A DNA stretch of 64,000 nt, from positions 310,001 to 374,000 of the forward strand of contig JACKDN010000006.1 in assembly GCA_020633465.1 (NCBI GenBank). Reading direction: 5' to 3'. Positions 46,374 to 56,777 of this stretch are shown here, one piece after another. This DNA is from Myxococcales bacterium (GTDB lineage: Bacteria > Myxococcota_A > Bradymonadia > UBA7976 > UBA1532). The notes under the pieces were generated by a model, which was not told the DNA's origin, ran no database searches, and saw only the letters and a list, made by a program, of their open reading frames with translations. Position 1 is the first letter of the stretch, and each line of letters starts with the position of its first letter. A program made the translations under genes and the position numbers.

Positions 46374-47234
46374 ATGACCGACTCGTCCGCCCGCGAGGGC
46401 CACCCCATCGACTTCCACACGGTCCACGCCGACGCCCTGGCCGAGCAGCGGGACGCCATCGAGGCCATCTACGCCGGGCAGCGTTCCGGCGTGATCGTGC
46501 GCGGCGCCTTCCCCGAGTCGCTGCGGGCCCCCGCCGTCGAGCGTTTGCAGAGCGACGCCCTCGTCGACGCCTGGGACGAGCCCAACGCGGGGATGACCGG
46601 CGGCGAGATCCGCACCATCGGCGACGCCGCGACGCCGACCTTCACCCACCTGCGGGGTCCATCGATCGACTTCTACGACGCCTCGGCGGCGGCCTTCGCC
46701 GAGAACACGCGGCGCATCTTCGGCGACGCCGATCCCGTCGCGCGGGTGAGCCACGTGCTGAGCGGACTGTTCGGCGGGCGCCCCGCCGGGCCGCCCGCCT
46801 TCGACGCCGAGAAGACCTGGTCGCCCTGCAACTACCGCGCGCTGGACCCCGGCGAGCAGATCTACAGCCACCACGACAACCACTTCGGCCTCGAGGTCTA
46901 CCAGCGCATGCCCGCCGATCTGGATCGCTCCACGGCGTTGAGCTGGTTCGTGACGCTGCAGGCGCCCGACGCCGGCGGCGAGCTGGTCGTCTACGGGCTG
47001 TGGGGCAGCGATCCCAACCCGCCGATGCTGCCCACGCGCTTCCTCGACACCGCCGCCCTCGAGGCCCGCTTCCACAAGCACACCTGCGATCTGCGCGACG
47101 GCGATCTGGTCGTCTTCGACGCCGGCCGCTACGTCCACCGCGTCACGCCGGTGCAGGGCGACCGCCCACGGCTGACGCTGGGCGGGTTCCTCACGATCGC
47201 GCAGGATCGGAGCCGGCTGGCGTTCTGGGCCTGA
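46374..47234 (+). CDS. 2-oxoglutarate/Fe(II)-dependent oxygenase superfamily protein
   Basis: A 286-residue protein. The double-stranded beta-helix iron site can be read as His and Asp in YSHHDNHFG and a distal His in GRYVHRVTPVQG, followed by RLTLGGFL, whose Arg would bind 2-oxoglutarate. The N-terminal helical half (about 1-130) is specific to this subgroup and not recognised in detail. Such enzymes hydroxylate proteins or small molecules; the substrate is unknown. ATG 46374 lies behind GGAGG, 38 nt after the ATPase operon, so transcription may be shared. Converges with the response-regulator gene with 9 bp between stops. Confidence 0.8.
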   Translation: MTDSSAREGHPIDFHTVHADALAEQRDAIEAIYAGQRSGVIVRGAFPESLRAPAVERLQSDALVDAWDEPNAGMTGGEIRTIGDAATPTFTHLRGPSIDFYDASAAAFAENTRRIFGDADPVARVSHVLSGLFGGRPAGPPAFDAEKTWSPCNYRALDPGEQIYSHHDNHFGLEVYQRMPADLDRSTALSWFVTLQAPDAGGELVVYGLWGSDPNPPMLPTRFLDTAALEARFHKHTCDLRDGDLVVFDAGRYVHRVTPVQGDRPRLTLGGFLTIAQDRSRLAFWA

Positions 47235-47243
47235 CCGCCCGAC

Positions 47244-48164
47244 CTACGCCGGCTCTTCCGTCACTGCACGCGCGTGCAGCCGCTTGAGCTCGGCGTCCCG
47301 ATCGTCGGCGTCGATCAGCCGCGCCAGATCGTCGCGATCCAGCGCGACGATCAGAAGATCCTCGGTGGCTTCCTTGGTGCGCTGCCGCTCGAAGCCCTGG
47401 GTAAAGCCGCTCCAGGCGACCAGGAACGCCAACCGACACCGGCCGTAGCGCTGCCGCGCCTTCTCGCGCAGGTGGGCGAGCTCCTTCGGATCGACCTTCG
47501 CGCTCCAGTGCTTGCACTCGACGAGGAAGTACGCGCCCTCGCGCTGCCAGAACGGATCCGCCGACCCGTTCTGGACGATCACGTCGAACTCCTGCGAGGC
47601 GTTGCGCACGGGCGACCGCGCATACGCGAAGCCGGGCACCGAGGTGAAGAGGGCGAGGACCAGCTCTTCGAGCACGCGACCCCGCGCGTGCGGATCGAGA
47701 TCGGGCGATTGCGCGCGCTGCCAGGCGTCGGCGATGACGGGCTCCCGGTCGGCGAGCATCAGGCGTCGGTCGCGCACGGCCTCCACGGCGTTACGCACCT
47801 TGGCGAGCAGCAGCGGGCCGAAGTGTCGCGTCTTCTCGATGTAGTCGTAGACGCCGAGCGCGAAGGCGCGCTCGATGGCCGCCGAGTCGACGTAGGCCGT
47901 GACGGTCAGGGACTTCGCGCCGGGGGCGCGAGCGCCGACCTCGGCGAGCAGGCTGGTGCCCTCGTCCGGGCCGTCGAGGCCCTGCAAACGGCGGTCGATC
48001 AGCACCACCCACCACTCATCGGACGCGTCGAGCGCGGCCAGCGCCTCGTCGCGCGTGTTCGCGAGGGTGACGGCGTAGCCCTGCGGCTCGAGCAGCTCGC
48101 GGTAGACCTCGTACCAGTCGGGATCGTCCTCGACGACCAGGATGCGGGGGACCGCGGTGCTCAT
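47244..48164 (-). CDS. Response regulator: receiver domain fused to a restriction-endonuclease-like domain
   Basis: A 306-residue protein. The receiver (about 5-130) has acidic residues VVEDDP, phosphoacceptor Asp57 in LIDRRL, Thr89 in LTVTAY and Lys111 in YIEKTR, all conserved. The C-terminal half (about 155-280) is a PD-(D/E)xK-type nuclease of the Mrr-like group: helix RGRVLEELVLALF (Glu166/167), Asp194 in SQEFDVIVQ, and Glu216-x-Lys218 in FLVECKHW; then a helix-strand with RLAFLVAWSGF. All three catalytic positions are present, so it may cut nucleic acid, or bind it, in response to phosphorylation. It is coupled (ATGA) to the histidine kinase gene upstream. Output domains of this kind are rare; I do not know a characterised example. 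Confidence 0.9.
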   Translation of the reverse strand: MSTAVPRILVVEDDPDWYEVYRELLEPQGYAVTLANTRDEALAALDASDEWWVVLIDRRLQGLDGPDEGTSLLAEVGARAPGAKSLTVTAYVDSAAIERAFALGVYDYIEKTRHFGPLLLAKVRNAVEAVRDRRLMLADREPVIADAWQRAQSPDLDPHARGRVLEELVLALFTSVPGFAYARSPVRNASQEFDVIVQNGSADPFWQREGAYFLVECKHWSAKVDPKELAHLREKARQRYGRCRLAFLVAWSGFTQGFERQRTKEATEDLLIVALDRDDLARLIDADDRDAELKRLHARAVTEEPA

Positions 48165-49648
48165 GACTCTCCTGCAGCCGGCAGCGTGACCACGAACAAC
48201 GCGCCGCCACCGGCAGCCCGAGCGTAGCGCAATTCTCCACCCCAGGACCGCACGGCCTCGCGGGCGAGGTAGAGACCCAGGCCGTCGCTGCCCTGCAGCG
48301 TCGAGAAGCCCCGCTCGAAGATGAAGGGCGCCACCCCTTCGGCGATGCCGGGTCCATCGTCTTCCACCTGGACTTCGAGACCTCTGGCGTCACTCGGGCG
48401 CGCCGACAGTCGGACGCGCCCGGCGTCGGCGACGGCGCGCAGGGCGTTGCGGAGCAGATTGACCAGCACCATCTCGAGCTGCTCCTGCGCCCCGCGGACC
48501 GGCGGCAGTTCGTCGGCGACGACGACGTCGAGCGGCGCGCCTGCGCCGTTGCGCACGGTGGCGACGGCGAGCTCGATCGCTCGGCGTGGGTCGAACGCGT
48601 CCACCCCCGGCGCGGCGAACTGTGCGAACTCCTGCTGACGCGCGGCGAACTCGAAGATCCGGCCGAGCGCCCGATCGATCCGGTCGAGGTAGCCGTGGGC
48701 GCTCGCCGCAGGCTGCGGGGCCGCGAGCGCACTGCGCAGGCGGTCGAGCGCTTGCTGCGCCGGCACGAGCGCGTTTCGAACCTCGTGGGTGACGAGCTGT
48801 GCGTGGCGGGCGGCAGCGCCCGCGGCGGAGGCGGCCGATGTGGGCTTGCCGACCCCCAAGTCGGCCAGACGGTGCGTCGTTCGGTCCTGAAGGAGGGCGG
48901 TCGCGAGGACTCCGAAGGTCGTATCCGGCGTCTGGAGCAGTTCGTCGAGCACGGCGACAGCGTCGAAAGGAACTTCGAGCCACTGCCACCCGCGGTCCGA
49001 GCCAAGCGTGACGACACCTTGTGCAGCGAGTCGCTGGTAGGCGGCCCACACGGCCGGGGTTGGCTCGTGCTCTTCGCCCGCGTGCCAGTGCCAACTTCGA
49101 AGGCGGCGCGACCGAAGATCATCGAGCAGTTCGGGCCAGACGTGCCACGGATCGCCCGACCCCGTCGACTGAAGCAACTCGAGCGTCAGGAGCCAACGCA
49201 CCACTTCGGGCTCGGTCAACCGCAACGCAACCTCGCCCAGTCGAGTCGGCTTCACGCCGGCCGCGAGTTGCAGGGCTTCAGCGTAGGCCTCCACCGAGAA
49301 GCTCAGCGGCTCGATGCGCTCAACATCGGGTGTGAGCCGAACGACTTCGAGATCCAACGCTGGCGAACCCGTTGACTGATCGAGGTGGAAGGAGCGACTC
49401 GTCGCGACATCCAACGCCGACCGCAAGGCCTCGAGTTGCAGGTCGAGCGGCTCCAGCGCCTCTGCGCACGCCCGACACCAATCGTCCAATCGCGGCGCCC
49501 AGAGCGCGTGAAGCGCACTGCGGCGTTCCGCATCGTCGACTCGATCGAGGCACGCCAGCAGATGCCGGCGCCGCGCCGGCAGGTCCAGGTCCGCGGCACC
49601 ACCCGGCATGGCCAGATACCGCTTGAGCATCGACACGAAGCGCGCCAT
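48161..49648 (-). CDS. Soluble histidine kinase partner of the receiver-nuclease
   Basis: A 495-residue kinase. The N-terminal 270 residues are not recognised; they are largely helical with a stretch of winged-helix-like segments (WHVWPELLDDLRS, WQWLEVPFDAVAVL) and contain no transmembrane helix. The catalytic part has VTHEVRNALVPAQQAL (phosphorylated His near 288), the N box VLVNLLRNALRAV, G1 VEDDGPGIAEGV and G2 SDGLGLYLAREAV. The stop overlaps the ATG of the receiver-nuclease gene, so they form a cognate pair. A cytoplasmic signal is implied. The start ATG 49648 is chosen as the first in-frame Met of the conserved part; another Met lies six codons later. Confidence 0.88.
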   Translation of the reverse strand: MARFVSMLKRYLAMPGGAADLDLPARRRHLLACLDRVDDAERRSALHALWAPRLDDWCRACAEALEPLDLQLEALRSALDVATSRSFHLDQSTGSPALDLEVVRLTPDVERIEPLSFSVEAYAEALQLAAGVKPTRLGEVALRLTEPEVVRWLLTLELLQSTGSGDPWHVWPELLDDLRSRRLRSWHWHAGEEHEPTPAVWAAYQRLAAQGVVTLGSDRGWQWLEVPFDAVAVLDELLQTPDTTFGVLATALLQDRTTHRLADLGVGKPTSAASAAGAAARHAQLVTHEVRNALVPAQQALDRLRSALAAPQPAASAHGYLDRIDRALGRIFEFAARQQEFAQFAAPGVDAFDPRRAIELAVATVRNGAGAPLDVVVADELPPVRGAQEQLEMVLVNLLRNALRAVADAGRVRLSARPSDARGLEVQVEDDGPGIAEGVAPFIFERGFSTLQGSDGLGLYLAREAVRSWGGELRYARAAGGGALFVVTLPAAGES

Positions 49649-49701
49649 CCACGGGAGGCTACGCGCGAGACGGACCCGTGTAAACGCAGAGGCGGCGCCG
49701 G

Positions 49702-52700
49702 CTACGGCACCAGGCAGCTCACCGCCTCGTCCGCGGCGCGGGCGTTGTCGCCGTCGTTGCATTCGGCGATGCGGTCGTCGGGGTCGACGACGGCCCAGAC
49801 GGTGACGCGGCGGTCGACCTCGAGGCGGTCGGTTTCGACCTCGACCTCGGTGGTCTCACCGCCGGCGAGCGTGGCGATGATCGCTTCGCCCAGCACGTCG
49901 GCGCCGGCGTCGGGGTTGCCGGCGTAGAAGCGCACGACGACGTCGGCGGCGGGCACCTCGCTGGTGTTGGTGACGGTGGCGCGCAGCTGCGCGCCGGGGC
50001 AGATGCGGGGGGCGGCGCTGACGGCGTCGATGCGCAGGTCGGGCAGCAGGGCGCTCGGCTCGACCTCGACGGTGGTGGCGTTGTTGTCCTCGAGGCACTC
50101 GCGCTCGCGGCCGAACTGGGGGTCGCCGAGGGCGTCGACGCGCACGGTGATCCGGTCGGGCAGGCGGTCGGGGTCGTCGCCGTTGGCGCGCAGGTCGTAG
50201 CGCACGCTCACCCGGGTCGAGGCGCCGGGCTCGAGGCTCTCGACCAGCTCGACCAGCAGCGGCGCGCCGTCCGCGCCGGTCAGCGGGCGCGGGGCGTTGT
50301 CCCAGATGCCCTCGAAGGCGATGGCGACGCCGGGGCCGACGCGCAGGTCGCCGATGTTGGTGATGCGCGCGGTGATGTCCAAGAGCTCGGTCAGCGTGCC
50401 GCAGGCGGCGTCGGGCGAGCTGAGCTGCACCGCGGGCACGGTGAGATCGGGCGCGACGCCGAAGCTGCGCGGCTGGCTGCGATAGGTGTTGTACAGCCGG
50501 CCGCCGTGGGGCGCCCAGCCCGGCGGCTCGACGAGCGGCACGCGGCCCGACTCGGTGACGTGCGTGACGTGGTAGGCGTGCTGGCTCCAGATGCGGCGCG
50601 CCGACACCCATTGGTCGTTGGGATCGCCCCACACCTCGAGGCCGTTGTTGTACAGGTCGGCCAGCGTGCCCTCGTTCGGCGCCGGCGCGGGCTCGTTCCG
50701 CTGGCTGCAGAAGCCCGACTCGTTGCTGACCGTGAAGGCGATCTCGGCGTTCCCATCGTTGTCGACGTCGGCCACGATGGGGTGCTCGATGCGCGTGCGG
50801 CTCTCGCTCGGCTCGCGGAACAGCACCGCGCCGGAGCGTCCGTCGAAGATGCGGAACCAACACTCATCGTTGTAGATGACCTCGGCGGCGCCGTCGCCGT
50901 TGAAGTCGAACAGCGTCGAGCCGGTGACCCGGCTGCTGTCGTCCTCGGTGGTGAAGCTCCACCCGTTGTAGAGGCATACGCACTGCCCGTCGCCGCCGCA
51001 GGTGGCGCCCTCGGCGCAGTCGGCGTCGGCCTCGCAGGCGCCGCCGGGCATTCGCGGCGGGTTCTCGGGCGGCGTCGGCGCCTCGCGGGTGAGCGGCGCG
51101 GGCCAGGGCGCGCAGGCGGCGCTCGGCGTCTGCAGGTCGACCACCTCGTAGGCCGTGCGGAACGCGCTGCCGATCTCGGGGAAGCCGTCGCCGTCGAAGT
51201 CGTCGACGTTGGGCGCGCCGCCGTGCGCGTTGTTCGCGTCGGACAGCACCCGGTGGAACCGAAGCTGGCCGGTCAACCCGTCGAGCACCTGCACGGCGCC
51301 CGCCGTCACCAGCACCACCTCGGGCACCCCGTCGGGCCGGTTGTCCGGGCCCGGCGGCGCCGCGGAGCCATCGGGGTTCACCGCCGCGCCCAGCACGTCG
51401 GCCACCGCGCAGAAGCCCTCGCGCCGCGCGCGCGCGTCGTCGGGGTTGGCCTCGACGGCGTCCCACGCGACCAGCAGCTCGCCCTCGCACCACGCCCGCT
51501 GCGCGTCGTCGGCCGGCTCGATCGCGCCGCCGTTGCCGACGCAGTCCGCGCGCCGCGTGGCGCCCGCCGGCGCCTCGGGGAAGGTGTAGACCGTGCCGCC
51601 GGCCACGATCTCGGCCCGCTCGTCCCCCAGCAGGTTGGCCACGCAGCCCACGGCGCCCTGCCCGTTCACCCCGCGCCCCAGCGCGCCGCGGAACAGATCG
51701 CGCGCCTCGAGCTGACCGTTCGCGTCGCGCCCCACCGTGATCACGTACGGCCCGACGACGATCTCGGCCGGGCCCCGCCCGTCCACGTTGGCGATGGCCA
51801 CCGCCGGGTTGCCGCCCGCCCGCGGCATCTCGCCCACGAACGCCGTGAACAGCATCACCCCGCGGCTGTCGTGCACCACGATCCCGCTGTCGTCGTTCCG
51901 GTGGATGCCCACGATCTCGGGCCGCCCGTCGCTGGTCGCGGGATCGTCCAGGTCGGCCACCGCCAGCGAGGCCGTCGGATCGAGCAGGCCGTCGCCGCAC
52001 GCGTAGCTGTCGGCCGCGGGCAGCGGCTGCCCCGCCTCCCAGTGCTTCTCACCCAGCGTCGCGAAGGCGTCCTGTCCCTTGTTCGGGCCGCCGCCCTCCA
52101 CCGCGCGCAGCGCGCCGTTGCGCGTGTAGGTCGACCCGCAGAACGTCATGAACAGGATCTCGGGGAAGTCGCGCGCGTCGACCAGGCCGTCGCCGTTGTC
52201 GTCGTCGAGGTTGGCCACCACCGGCGTCATCACCGCCTGCGCCGACTCGGGGAAGGGGCTGTCGGTCGCCTCGACGTTCTGCGCCGTGCCACCCCACACG
52301 ATCTCCGGCGCGGGCAGCGCGCGGTCGAGGGGCACGGGATCGAGCCGGCAGCTGGGCGGGTCGCCGGTGCCGCGGCAGCGCCCGCCCTCGCAGGCCAGCC
52401 AGGGGCCGCAGTCCCACGCGTCGCGGCAGGTGCAGGCGGCGTCCAGCGCGCCCGCCTCGACGCACACGCTGTCGTAGCCCGGCGCGGCGCTGTCGCAGGC
52501 CCGCTCGACGCGCAGCGCGCCGCCGTTGTCGGCGCAGGCCTCGACCGCGTCGCCGTTGCAGCTGCGCCGCCCCGCCTCGCAGCGGTCGGGCGTGCACATG
52601 CCGCCCAGATCGCAGAACGCCTCCTCGGGGCAGGCCAGATCGTTCTCGCAGCGGGCGCTGACGCACACCGCCCCGCCGCCCGCTTGGGGTTCGCAGCGCT

Positions 52701-53010
52701 CGTCGGGCGCGCAGGTCAGGGTGTCACAGTCGGCCAGCTCGCAGCGGAAGCCCGCGCCGTCGGCGGTGCACACCTCGCCCTGGGCGCAGGGGTTCGGCGC
52801 GCAGGGATCGGCGGGCGTGCCCCCGTCGGCCGCCGCGTCCGGCCGCCGCCCGCCGACGTCCTGCACCGGCGGCAGGCCGCTGTCCTGCGGCCGCACGACG
52901 CGCGCGTCCGCCGGATCGGCGTCGTCGGGGGCGTCCGAGCAGCCCCCCGCCCACACCAGCAGGGCGAGCAGCGAGGCCGACAGGCGGCGGCGGTTCCGAA
53001 GGCTGTGCAC
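49702..53010 (-). CDS. Large lipoprotein with Cys-rich, VCBS/FG-GAP and CARDB-like domains
   Basis: An 1102-residue lipoprotein. GTG 53010 behind GGGAG gives MHSLRNRRRLSASLLALLVW with lipobox AGGC. Residues about 50-240 hold many short Cys loops (CAPNPCAQGEVC, CAPDERC) of EGF/disulfide type. From about 260 to 800 come repeated calcium-binding-like blades with DxDxDGxxE words (FDGDGFPEIGS, FNGDGAAEVIY, ADVDNDGNAEIAF) as in VCBS/integrin-alpha propellers, with a YTRNGALRAVEG and HVTHVTE segment. The C-terminal 250 residues contain two CARDB-like beta-sandwiches (DLTVPAVQLSSP... ITNIGDLRVGPG; DLRIDAVSAAPR... VTNTSEVPAADVVVRF). Expected at the cell surface; likely adhesion or ligand binding. Members of this type are frequent in Myxococcota, their functions unknown. 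Confidence 0.88.
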   Translation of the reverse strand: MHSLRNRRRLSASLLALLVWAGGCSDAPDDADPADARVVRPQDSGLPPVQDVGGRRPDAAADGGTPADPCAPNPCAQGEVCTADGAGFRCELADCDTLTCAPDERCEPQAGGGAVCVSARCENDLACPEEAFCDLGGMCTPDRCEAGRRSCNGDAVEACADNGGALRVERACDSAAPGYDSVCVEAGALDAACTCRDAWDCGPWLACEGGRCRGTGDPPSCRLDPVPLDRALPAPEIVWGGTAQNVEATDSPFPESAQAVMTPVVANLDDDNGDGLVDARDFPEILFMTFCGSTYTRNGALRAVEGGGPNKGQDAFATLGEKHWEAGQPLPAADSYACGDGLLDPTASLAVADLDDPATSDGRPEIVGIHRNDDSGIVVHDSRGVMLFTAFVGEMPRAGGNPAVAIANVDGRGPAEIVVGPYVITVGRDANGQLEARDLFRGALGRGVNGQGAVGCVANLLGDERAEIVAGGTVYTFPEAPAGATRRADCVGNGGAIEPADDAQRAWCEGELLVAWDAVEANPDDARARREGFCAVADVLGAAVNPDGSAAPPGPDNRPDGVPEVVLVTAGAVQVLDGLTGQLRFHRVLSDANNAHGGAPNVDDFDGDGFPEIGSAFRTAYEVVDLQTPSAACAPWPAPLTREAPTPPENPPRMPGGACEADADCAEGATCGGDGQCVCLYNGWSFTTEDDSSRVTGSTLFDFNGDGAAEVIYNDECWFRIFDGRSGAVLFREPSESRTRIEHPIVADVDNDGNAEIAFTVSNESGFCSQRNEPAPAPNEGTLADLYNNGLEVWGDPNDQWVSARRIWSQHAYHVTHVTESGRVPLVEPPGWAPHGGRLYNTYRSQPRSFGVAPDLTVPAVQLSSPDAACGTLTELLDITARITNIGDLRVGPGVAIAFEGIWDNAPRPLTGADGAPLLVELVESLEPGASTRVSVRYDLRANGDDPDRLPDRITVRVDALGDPQFGRERECLEDNNATTVEVEPSALLPDLRIDAVSAAPRICPGAQLRATVTNTSEVPAADVVVRFYAGNPDAGADVLGEAIIATLAGGETTEVEVETDRLEVDRRVTVWAVVDPDDRIAECNDGDNARAADEAVSCLVP

Positions 53011-53185
53011 GGCGGCGCTCCCGATCTGTGGCGTGGCCGTCCGCCAGTGTACACGCCGCCGGCCGGGGCCATCACCCGCGGAAGCACCCATGCGCGGCGC
53101 CCATTATCGGTGCCTCCGCGCCGCCTCATCTTCGCCCCCACCCGGACGATGCACTCGGTGAGGCCCGACGAAGGAGGGCGTGACC

Positions 53186-53494
53186 ATGAGAGTCGGTGAG
53201 AACCACCCCGCGACGGGGCGTCAGCTGAGCGAGCTGACCTTTCAGCTTCGCTTGCAGCAGCATCTGAAGAACGTGGCCCGGGGGCAGCCCGCGAACGGCA
53301 CGGACGTGGCCCGCGCGCTCGACGAGCGCCACGGCGAGGCCGTGGCGCACCTGGGCGACACCGCGCCGGACGCGCTGACGCGCTATCTGGTGTTGCAGGG
53401 GCACCTGAGCTACGGCGAGGGGGCCGCGGCGACCACCGCGGTCAGCCTGCTCGCGCGCCAGATTCAGGGGGCGGGGCGACCGCAGGCGGCCTGA
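53186..53494 (+). CDS. Small hypothetical protein
   Basis: A 102-residue protein without signal peptide or membrane segment. Visible words are LSELTFQLRLQQHLKNVARG and HGEAVAHLGDTAPDALTRYL, mainly helical and polar. ATG 53186 is chosen because AGGAGG lies 8 nt upstream; a GTG 53180 is too close to that site. It stands alone between the divergent VCBS lipoprotein and the convergent esterase gene. No family recognised; possible DNA-binding or small stress protein, without evidence. Confidence 0.7.
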   Translation: MRVGENHPATGRQLSELTFQLRLQQHLKNVARGQPANGTDVARALDERHGEAVAHLGDTAPDALTRYLVLQGHLSYGEGAAATTAVSLLARQIQGAGRPQAA

Positions 53495-53515
53495 GCGACG
53501 GCGCGGCGCGCGCGA

Positions 53516-54360
53516 TCACGCGCCGTACAGCCGCTCGGCGTGCCAGGCGACGTGATCGCCGATGACCGTGCCGACGAAGTAGTAGCTGTGGTCGTAGCCG
53601 GCGTGGCGCCGGAGCGTCAGCGGCACGCCCGCCTCGGCGCAGGCCGCCTCGAACAGCTCGGGGCGCAGGCCATCGAGGAAGCCGTCGGCCTCGCCCTGGT
53701 CGAGCAGCACGTCGCCGTGCCAGCCGCGGGCGCGCAGCAGCGCGCACGCGTCGTGCTCGGCCCAGGCGGCAGGATCGTCGCCCAGATAGGCGCGCAGCGG
53801 GCCGCGGCCCCACTCGACCTGGCTGGCGGCGACGATGGCCGAGATGCCCGACAGGCTGCGGAAACGCTCGGGGTGCTTCAGCGCCAGCGTCAGCGCGCCG
53901 TGGCCGCCCATGCTGTGGCCGGTGAGGCCCCAGCGATCGGCGTCGATCGGGAAGCGCGCCTTCACCAGGGCGGGCAGCTCGTCGACCGTGTAGGTGGCCA
54001 TCTTGAAGTGCGTCGCCCACGGCGCCTGCGTGGCGTCGAGGTAGAAGCCGGCCCCCTGCCCCAGGCCCCAGTGCGCGTCGTCGGGCACGCCGTCGCCGCG
54101 CGGGCTGGTGTCGGGCGCGACGAAGGCCAGGCCGTGCTCGGCGCAGTACCGCTGCGCGCCGCCCTTGGTGGTGACGTTGTCGGCGGTGCACGTGAGCCCG
54201 GACAGGTAGTACAGCGCCGGCACCGGGCCCTTCTCGGCCTGCGGCGGCAGGTACACCGAGAACCGCATCGGCGTGCCGGTCGCCGTCGAGCGATGCTGGT
54301 AGAAGCCCTGCGTGCCGCCGAAGCAGCGGTGCGTCTCGAGGATCTCGAACCCGTCGCTCA

Positions 54361-54361
<1 letters not shown>
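53516..54361 (-). CDS. fghA: S-formylglutathione hydrolase
   Basis: A 281-residue esterase that hydrolyses S-formylglutathione to formate and glutathione, the second step of glutathione-linked formaldehyde oxidation. Motifs: FSVYLPPQAEKGPVPALYYL with LSGLTCTADN (oxyanion region), nucleophile GLTGHSMGGHGAL (Ser near 147), Asp in LLDQGEADGFL and His in RRHAGYDHSYYFV. Length equals family norm. Its ATG shares one base with the stop of the upstream frmA-type gene (TGATG). Cytoplasmic. Confidence 0.95.
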
Positions 54362-55470
<1,109 letters not shown>

Positions 55471-55549
55471 GCTGAATCCCCCTGCGGTGTGGTGTGGCAG
55501 GGATGCACGGTGCCCGCCGCGCGTCGCGCGCGCAAGGCGGCCGACCGGG

Positions 55550-56674
55550 TCAGCGCAGGCGCACGAACTGAACGGTCATCTGGCCGGCGCGCAGGGCGGG
55601 CTCGTCGACGAGGCCGACGCGATACCCCATGTGCATCACCGCGTCGCCGCCGTCGAACAGGCCGGGCACCGCCCCGTCGTCGCGCGCCACGACCGCGATG
55701 TGATCCCAGGTGCGGCCGGTGTAGTCGACGCTGTACTTGATCAGCATCAGGTCGCCCGGCTTCAGATCGTCGCCCCACCGCAGCGCGACCGGCTCGGGCT
55801 CGCCCTCGGCGGGCCGCGTGAACAGCCCCTCGGCGCTCAGCTGCAGGCGATCGCTCAAGGTCCTCGTGTAGCGCAAGAGGCCCGCGACGCTGGTGTAGGG
55901 CACGCGCTTGCCGGCCTTGCGCGCCGCCCCGACGATGACGTCCGCGCAGTCGGCGCCCTGGTGCAGCTCGGTCTGATGCCGCCGCCCCTTGCCCGCGCTG
56001 CCGAACACGTTGGGCACGTTGTAGAAGCTGGTCAGGTGACCCACCAGGTCGTCGGCGGCGCGCACGCTGATGCGGGTGACGCTGGGGGCGATGCCGGCCC
56101 GCCCGGCGGTCTCGACGCCCGGGCTCTCGAACGTGCGCCCGTCGCCGACCTCGACGACCACCTTGTAGCGGATGGTGCCCAGGCCGTCGTTCACCTGCAG
56201 CCAGGGGTGCGTCGGGCGCGCGCGCTGCACGGTCAGCGTCGGCCCGGGCGCGGGCACCACGGGGATCTCGCTGTACTCGAGCGTGTCGTAACCCAGCCAG
56301 GTGCCGTGGCGCGGGCCGAACAGCACGCTGTTGCTGTAGGCCGGGTTGCCCGGGTTGGGGGGCGGCGTCTCGAGGTGCTCGGGGTAGGGCTCGACCTTCA
56401 GCCAACGCACCCGCACGTCGGGGCCCAGCGCGGCCAGCGGCCGCAGGTGCTTCGCGGGCACGCGGCGCGGGGTGCGCAAGGCGGGGGCGTCGCTGTACCA
56501 CACCCGCCCCACGCGCACCGCCGGGAACAGCGTCACCGTCTGTCCGCGGCGCACCTCGAAGGGGCCGGGGCGCGCCACCCCGTCGTCGACGGCGCCGACG
56601 ATCAGCGCAGGCGAGCCGGCCAGGGCGGCGGTGGGCAGGGCGAGGGCGAACAGCAGCGAGAGGGCGGCGCGCAT
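55550..56674 (-). CDS. Exported NlpC/P60-like cysteine hydrolase
   Basis: A 374-residue exported protein: signal MRAALSLLFALALPTAALAG. The N-terminal half is beta-rich without a recognised domain. The C-terminal half has HQGADCADVIVGAARKAGKR (nucleophile Cys near 241 in the DCADV helix start), GDLMLIKYSVDY and TWDHIAVVARDDG (His), the Cys-His pair and the GDLxLF-type strand of NlpC/P60-fold amidases/peptidases, followed by a terminal acidic/His segment AVMHMGY. Probable role: cleavage of peptidoglycan cross-bridge peptides or of another amide in the periplasm. The family call is by motif only. Confidence 0.7.
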   Translation of the reverse strand: MRAALSLLFALALPTAALAGSPALIVGAVDDGVARPGPFEVRRGQTVTLFPAVRVGRVWYSDAPALRTPRRVPAKHLRPLAALGPDVRVRWLKVEPYPEHLETPPPNPGNPAYSNSVLFGPRHGTWLGYDTLEYSEIPVVPAPGPTLTVQRARPTHPWLQVNDGLGTIRYKVVVEVGDGRTFESPGVETAGRAGIAPSVTRISVRAADDLVGHLTSFYNVPNVFGSAGKGRRHQTELHQGADCADVIVGAARKAGKRVPYTSVAGLLRYTRTLSDRLQLSAEGLFTRPAEGEPEPVALRWGDDLKPGDLMLIKYSVDYTGRTWDHIAVVARDDGAVPGLFDGGDAVMHMGYRVGLVDEPALRAGQMTVQFVRLR

Positions 56675-56777
56675 GACCCCTGCAACGACCCGCCCCCGCC
56701 CCCGATCTATTCCGCCCCGCTGGCGACGGCCCGCCCCGCCGTGGCACCCTGCGCCGCCACGCGAACGGGAGGTGCCC

